Position numbers and translations under genes: made by a program | DNA from: Mycobacterium sp. Aquia_213 | GTDB lineage: Bacteria; Actinomycetota; Actinomycetes; Mycobacteriales; Mycobacteriaceae | DNA: 64,000 nucleotides | NCBI RefSeq assembly: GCF_026625985.1 | Contig: NZ_CP113116.1 | Location: forward strand, 124,001 to 188,000 | Direction of reading: 5' to 3' | The notes under the pieces: model-generated | What the model was told of the DNA's origin: nothing | The model's input: only the letters and a program-made list of their open reading frames with translations | Database searches by the model: none | Part shown: positions 60,353 to 64,000 of the stretch, in pieces | How positions within the stretch are numbered: the first letter of the stretch is position 1 | How the letters are laid out: each line of letters begins with the position of its first letter

Positions 60353-61621
60353 TCAGACTGTCGGGATCTGCGCCGCGATGGTGTTCATCAGCGCCGCGTA
60401 ACGGCGCAGTTCCGGATCGCGGCCGGGTTTGCCGCTGCTGATCAGGCCCGCGGCCAGGCTGCGCTCGGGGTCGGCCCAGATCGCGATATTGCTCAAGCCC
60501 AGACTGCCGAAAGCGGCCGGTGCATTGCGCCCGAACGGCCCCCATCGGTTCGTGCCGAGGATGAAGCCCGTCCCCCAACGAGCCGGCATCAGCCCCACCG
60601 CGAAATCCGGGCGCAACCGCCGGGATTCGGCCACCGCGCCGCGCAGCGTTTCCGCCTGCAGGACCCGCACCCCATCGAGTTCGCCATAGCGGCGCCAAAT
60701 TTCGGCGAAGCGTGACATCTCGTTGGCGGTCGACACGGTGTTCGACGACGGGATCACGGTGGTCAAGTAGAACGGTGTGTTGGTCACCGGGATCATCTCG
60801 TGCACCGTTCCGCCGATCGCCTTGCGGAATATCTGCGCGATCACCGGGGGTAAGGGCCGGCCGGTGGCGTGGCTCGGCGCGACCAGGTCGAGGTCTTGCT
60901 TGGCGACGCCGAAGTTGGTCCACCGAAAGTCCAGCGGGTCGAGGATTTCGGTGGCCAGGATCTCCCGAATATCCTTGCCGGTGGCCGTGTAGACGATCTC
61001 GCGGATCAGCGGACCCCAGGTCAGCGCGTGGTACATGTGCACCAGCCCCGGCCGGTACAGCGGCCGCAAATTGCTCAGCATCTCCTGCACGTACTCGTGA
61101 TCGTCGGTGCGCTTGAGGTCCGGCAGCGGCCCGGTGGGAAACGGGAGGCCGGCGCTGTGGGTCAGCACATGCCGGATCGTGATGCGGTGCTTGCCGTGGC
61201 TGGTGAAGGTGGGCATGTATTCGCAGACCCGGTCGTCGAGGGAAAAGACGCCCCGTTCGACGAGCATGTGCACCACGGTCGCGGCGATGCTCTTGGCCGC
61301 CGAGTACACGCAGAACGGTGTGTCCGTCGTGACGGGAATCTTCTCGGCATCGGGAGCATCGGTGGGCGCGTTGCCCCAGCCGTGACCGATCGCTCGGTTG
61401 AGCACGACGCGGCCACGGTGCCGGAGGCACAGCTGGATCGCCGGGTGCATGCCCGCCTGGTACCAGCCGCGGGCGGCCAGCCAGATGCGGTCGATGGCCG
61501 CGCTGTCGATTTCCGAGTGGTCCTCGTCGCCGATCGCGGTCACCGCATCCACGTCGGTCGGGACACGGATCCTGCCGTCCGGGGTCGTCATCGCGGTTGT
61601 GTTCGCGGTCGTGTTCGCCAC
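60353..61621 (-). CDS. lipE: Beta-lactamase-fold esterase LipE
   Basis: A 422-residue serine hydrolase of the class C beta-lactamase/esterase family, matching M. tuberculosis LipE (about 415). The S-x-x-K motif is SAAK at residues 107-110 (Ser107, Lys110); the Tyr motif is in LVHMYHALTWG and the third motif lies in the WGTGFILGTNRWGPFG region. No signal peptide is seen. GTG 61621 is the first start, preceded by CGCGGGGG; ATG 61591 (MTTPDG) is equally possible. echA21 lies 25 bases upstream on the same strand. Confidence 0.9.
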   Translation of the reverse strand: MANTTANTTAMTTPDGRIRVPTDVDAVTAIGDEDHSEIDSAAIDRIWLAARGWYQAGMHPAIQLCLRHRGRVVLNRAIGHGWGNAPTDAPDAEKIPVTTDTPFCVYSAAKSIAATVVHMLVERGVFSLDDRVCEYMPTFTSHGKHRITIRHVLTHSAGLPFPTGPLPDLKRTDDHEYVQEMLSNLRPLYRPGLVHMYHALTWGPLIREIVYTATGKDIREILATEILDPLDFRWTNFGVAKQDLDLVAPSHATGRPLPPVIAQIFRKAIGGTVHEMIPVTNTPFYLTTVIPSSNTVSTANEMSRFAEIWRRYGELDGVRVLQAETLRGAVAESRRLRPDFAVGLMPARWGTGFILGTNRWGPFGRNAPAAFGSLGLSNIAIWADPERSLAAGLISSGKPGRDPELRRYAALMNTIAAQIPTV

Positions 61622-61646
61622 CCCCGCGAGGGTACGTGGCGCCCGG

Positions 61647-62471
61647 CTACTCCCCGGTGAACTGCGGCGGACGCTTGGCGAACGTCGCCGAGATGCCCTC
61701 GGTCAGGTCCTTGGACGGCAGGAAGGCCGCATTCCAGGCTGCGACGTAGCGCAGGCTTTCCGAGACAGCGGCGACGCGCTGCTGGTCCAGGACGTCCTTG
61801 ATGCCGTGCACCGTCAACGGCGGGTTGGCGGCGATCTCCGCGGCGGTGGCATGCGCGGCGGCCAGCGCGGCCTCGGCGCCGTCAAAGACGTCGTTGACCA
61901 GGCCGATCTTCTCGGCGCGGGCGGCGTCGATGTCCTTACCGGTCAGCGCCAGCTCGCGCAGGTGGCCGTCGTTCAGGATCAGCGGCAGCCGGGCCAGGCT
62001 GCCGACGTCGGCGACGATGGCCAATCTGACCTCACGCACCGAGAACTTGGCGTCGGCGCTGGCGTAGCGGATATCGACCGCCGAGATCAGGTCGACGCCC
62101 CCGCCGATGCACCAGCCGTGCACCGACGCGATCGTCGGGGTCCGGCAGTCGGCGACCGCGGTGATCGCGCCCTGCATGCGCTTGATCTCGGCGTGGAAAT
62201 GCGCACGCGGACCGGCCAGCGCGTCACCGGCCAGCAGCGGGGTGAAGGTCCCGCCCATCGCGGGCACGTCCAGGCCGTAGCTGAAGTTCTTGCCGGAACC
62301 GGTGATGACGATGGCCCGCACCTCGGGGTCGGCGTCCAGGGCCGGAAACAACTCGGGCAATTCCGACCAGAAGGCGGGCCCCATCGCGTTGCCCTTACCG
62401 GGCCCGATCAGCGTCACCTGCGCAACGTGATCTTTGATCTCGACGGTGACGGATTCGTATGTATCGCCCAT
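61647..62471 (-). CDS. echA21: Enoyl-CoA hydratase/isomerase EchA21
   Basis: A 274-residue crotonase-fold protein equal in length to M. tuberculosis EchA21. Oxyanion-hole segments are SGKNFSYGLDVPAM and GWCIGGGVDLISAVDIRYA; the third conserved region is FSVREVRLAIVADVGSLARLP, with Glu and Asp at the places used for catalysis in dienoyl-CoA isomerases, so isomerase is as likely as hydratase activity. It is divergent from the DinB-like gene by 23 bases and upstream of lipE. Confidence 0.93.
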   Translation of the reverse strand: MGDTYESVTVEIKDHVAQVTLIGPGKGNAMGPAFWSELPELFPALDADPEVRAIVITGSGKNFSYGLDVPAMGGTFTPLLAGDALAGPRAHFHAEIKRMQGAITAVADCRTPTIASVHGWCIGGGVDLISAVDIRYASADAKFSVREVRLAIVADVGSLARLPLILNDGHLRELALTGKDIDAARAEKIGLVNDVFDGAEAALAAAHATAAEIAANPPLTVHGIKDVLDQQRVAAVSESLRYVAAWNAAFLPSKDLTEGISATFAKRPPQFTGE

Positions 62472-62494
62472 GTCGAGACCGTAGCGTGGCGAAT

Positions 62495-63079
62495 ATGTCC
62501 CGTGATTTGCGACCCCGACCGGATTCTCCGCCGGCCGACGAGCTGCAGGGCGCCGAAGACACCCTCGCTGTGCTGCAGCACGTTTTGCACACCATCGCCG
62601 GCGACGACATGTCCCGGCAGACCGGCTGCTCCGACTACGACGTGACCCAGTTGACCGAGCATCTGCTGAAATCGATCACCGGCATCGGCGGCATGGCGGG
62701 TGCGGAGTTCGCGGAGCGCGAACCCAGCGATTCGGTGGAACGGCAGATCATTTGCGCGGCCCGCCCGGCGTTGGACGCTTGGCACCACCGCGGCGTGGAC
62801 GGCACCGTGCTGTTCGGCAAGACCGAGATGCCGGCCACAGCGGCCTGCAGTATTTTCTCGATCGAATTCCTGGTCCACGCTTGGGATTACGCCGTCGCAG
62901 TGGGGCACGACGTCGACGCCCCGGAGCCGCTGGCCGAGTACGTGCTGGACCTGGCGCACAAGACCATCAGGCCGGAATTCCGCGGCGCCGCCGGATTCGA
63001 CGACCCGGTCGACGTGCCCGCGGATGCGAGCACATTGGATCAGCTCGTCGCGTTCACCGGCCGCGACCCGGCCCGATAA
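62495..63079 (+). CDS. TIGR03086-type DinB-like/mycothiol-dependent maleylpyruvate isomerase-domain protein (Rv3773c-like)
   Basis: A 194-residue four-helix-bundle protein, the same length as M. tuberculosis Rv3773c. The actinobacterial metal-binding pattern is visible as YDVTQLTEHLLKSITGIG and the later SIEFLVHAWDYAVAVGHDV, giving candidate His ligands, and ARPALDAWHHRG lies between. Family members use mycothiol or bind divalent metal; the reaction is not known. ATG 62495 is chosen by length. Confidence 0.85.
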   Translation: MSRDLRPRPDSPPADELQGAEDTLAVLQHVLHTIAGDDMSRQTGCSDYDVTQLTEHLLKSITGIGGMAGAEFAEREPSDSVERQIICAARPALDAWHHRGVDGTVLFGKTEMPATAACSIFSIEFLVHAWDYAVAVGHDVDAPEPLAEYVLDLAHKTIRPEFRGAAGFDDPVDVPADASTLDQLVAFTGRDPAR

Positions 63080-63080
63080 T

Positions 63081-63983
63081 TCACACGGTCGATTCGGCCG
63101 CGCTGCGGACCACCTCTCGCAACCAGCTGTGTGACGGATCCTGATCGAAGCGCGGGTGCCACACCGCGTAGAACTCGAGCTCGGTCAATTCGCGAGGCGC
63201 TGCCAGGATGCGGGTCTGTGCGGGGTCGGCGTTGTTGTGGGCAACCCGAGCCGGAACGGTCAACACGAGGTCGGTGCCCGGCAAAATGCTTGGCGCCAAA
63301 GCGAAATAGGGCATGCTGACGGCGACCCGGCGTGTGACGCCGAGCGGCTCGAGCGCCCGGTCGATCCATTGCTGGCCGATGTCGATACTCAAGTGCGGCC
63401 ACCTCAGATACGTCGACAGCGAGACGGACGTCTGGTTCGCGAGCGGGTGCTCGGCAGCGACAACGCAGACGAAGCCATCGCTGAAAAGATGTTGACTGCA
63501 ATACCTTTCGGGTGCGACCCGGCCGTAGATCGCCAGGTCCAGCGTCCCCGCGTCGAGCTTGTCGAATGCTTGCTCGTCGAGAACTTCGCAACTCACCGTC
63601 GAATTGGGTGATTCGGCCAGGATCGTGCGCACCAGCGCCGGGCCGAACGTAGCGATGGTGTAGTCGCTGACAGCGAGGCGAAAGGACTGCGCGGCCGTGG
63701 CCGGGTCGAAGGTCTCGGTCGCAAACAGTTGCTCCAAATGCGTTACGGCGGTGCTCAGTTGGTCACGCAGACGCGCGGCGCGCGGGGTCAGCGAGTAGCC
63801 GTCGGGTCCGCGCACCAAGAGCTCGTCTTCGAAGTGTCGACGCAGCCGTTGCAGCGCCCGGCTCATCGCGGGCTGGCTCAACCGGACCCGGTCGGCCGCA
63901 CGCGAGACATGTTGTTCCTCCAGTAGCGCCACCAGCGGCGGCAACAGATTGAGGTCCACCTGATCGATATGCGTAGTGCGCAT
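63081..63983 (-). CDS. LysR-family transcriptional regulator
   Basis: A 300-residue regulator with the LysR helix-turn-helix at residues about 9-66 (DLNLLPPLVALLEEQHVSRAA, RLSQPAMSRALQRLRRHFEDELLVR) and a periplasmic-binding-protein-like effector domain (FRLAVSDYTIATFGPALVRTI, LDLAIYGR, VSMPYFALAPSILPGTDLVLTVP). It resembles the NodD/LeuO-like branch. It converges on the DinB-like gene with a 1-base gap; its own divergent target, if any, lies beyond the window. Effector unknown. Confidence 0.9.
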   Translation of the reverse strand: MRTTHIDQVDLNLLPPLVALLEEQHVSRAADRVRLSQPAMSRALQRLRRHFEDELLVRGPDGYSLTPRAARLRDQLSTAVTHLEQLFATETFDPATAAQSFRLAVSDYTIATFGPALVRTILAESPNSTVSCEVLDEQAFDKLDAGTLDLAIYGRVAPERYCSQHLFSDGFVCVVAAEHPLANQTSVSLSTYLRWPHLSIDIGQQWIDRALEPLGVTRRVAVSMPYFALAPSILPGTDLVLTVPARVAHNNADPAQTRILAAPRELTELEFYAVWHPRFDQDPSHSWLREVVRSAAESTV

Positions 63984-64000
63984 TCATGTCATGCTAACGA

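Overview
The window is a GC-rich chromosomal segment from a slow-growing Mycobacterium. It carries, in one piece, the gene cluster that builds the mycolyl-arabinogalactan-peptidoglycan cell wall, in the order and with the protein sequences I remember for the Mycobacterium tuberculosis Rv3811 to Rv3773c region (given here on the opposite strand). Two details point towards the M. avium complex or a close relative, though this is inference: embR lies next to and divergent from embA, and DprE1 has Ala where most mycobacteria have the benzothiazinone-reactive Cys.

Layout. 1-1806: end-truncated PGRP-type amidase gene and the exported repetitive protein gene erp. 2059-8562: tightly overlapping galactan/arabinan operon glf-glfT2-PAP2 phosphatase-ubiA-aftB. 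8887-12120: the Ag85 genes fbpA and fbpD and the Rv3802c-type cutinase. 12435-21260: the mycolate condensation operon fadD32-pks13-accD4. 21289-25533: fadE35 with a small exported-protein gene, another secreted protein and a kinase-like receptor that has lost its catalytic domain. 25530-43174: arabinan cluster on the minus strand, GreA-like factor - gtrA - dprE1 - dprE2 - aftA - embC, then a 2.6-kb insertion (two tiny secreted proteins, an SRPBCC protein and embR), then embA - embB. 43330-51532: accessory block with an O-methyltransferase, a 1487-residue PPE protein with a beta-solenoid-like repeat region, a flotillin/NfeD pair and a secreted C39-like protein. 51529-56649: galactan export (wzm, wzt), glfT1, the proteasome activator bpa and a large membrane protein. 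56768-64000: metabolic genes, a tRNA-Ser(UGA), a release-factor-like protein, lipE, echA21, a DinB-like protein and a LysR regulator.

How they work together: Glf makes UDP-galactofuranose; GlfT1 and GlfT2 polymerise galactan; Wzm-Wzt exports it; UbiA and DprE1/DprE2 make decaprenyl-phospho-arabinose; AftA, EmbA/B/C and AftB build arabinan; FadD32-Pks13-AccD4 make mycolates; Ag85 proteins attach them.

The most unusual items are the PPE/solenoid protein with a recent 945-bp internal tandem duplication, the in-frame palindrome-plus-15-bp repeat insertion inside aftA, the kinase-less receptor at 24214-25533, the DprE1 Cys-to-Ala substitution, a Ser at the degenerate active site of the MPT51 homologue, and a long perfect-looking hairpin between the flotillin/NfeD genes and the C39-like gene.
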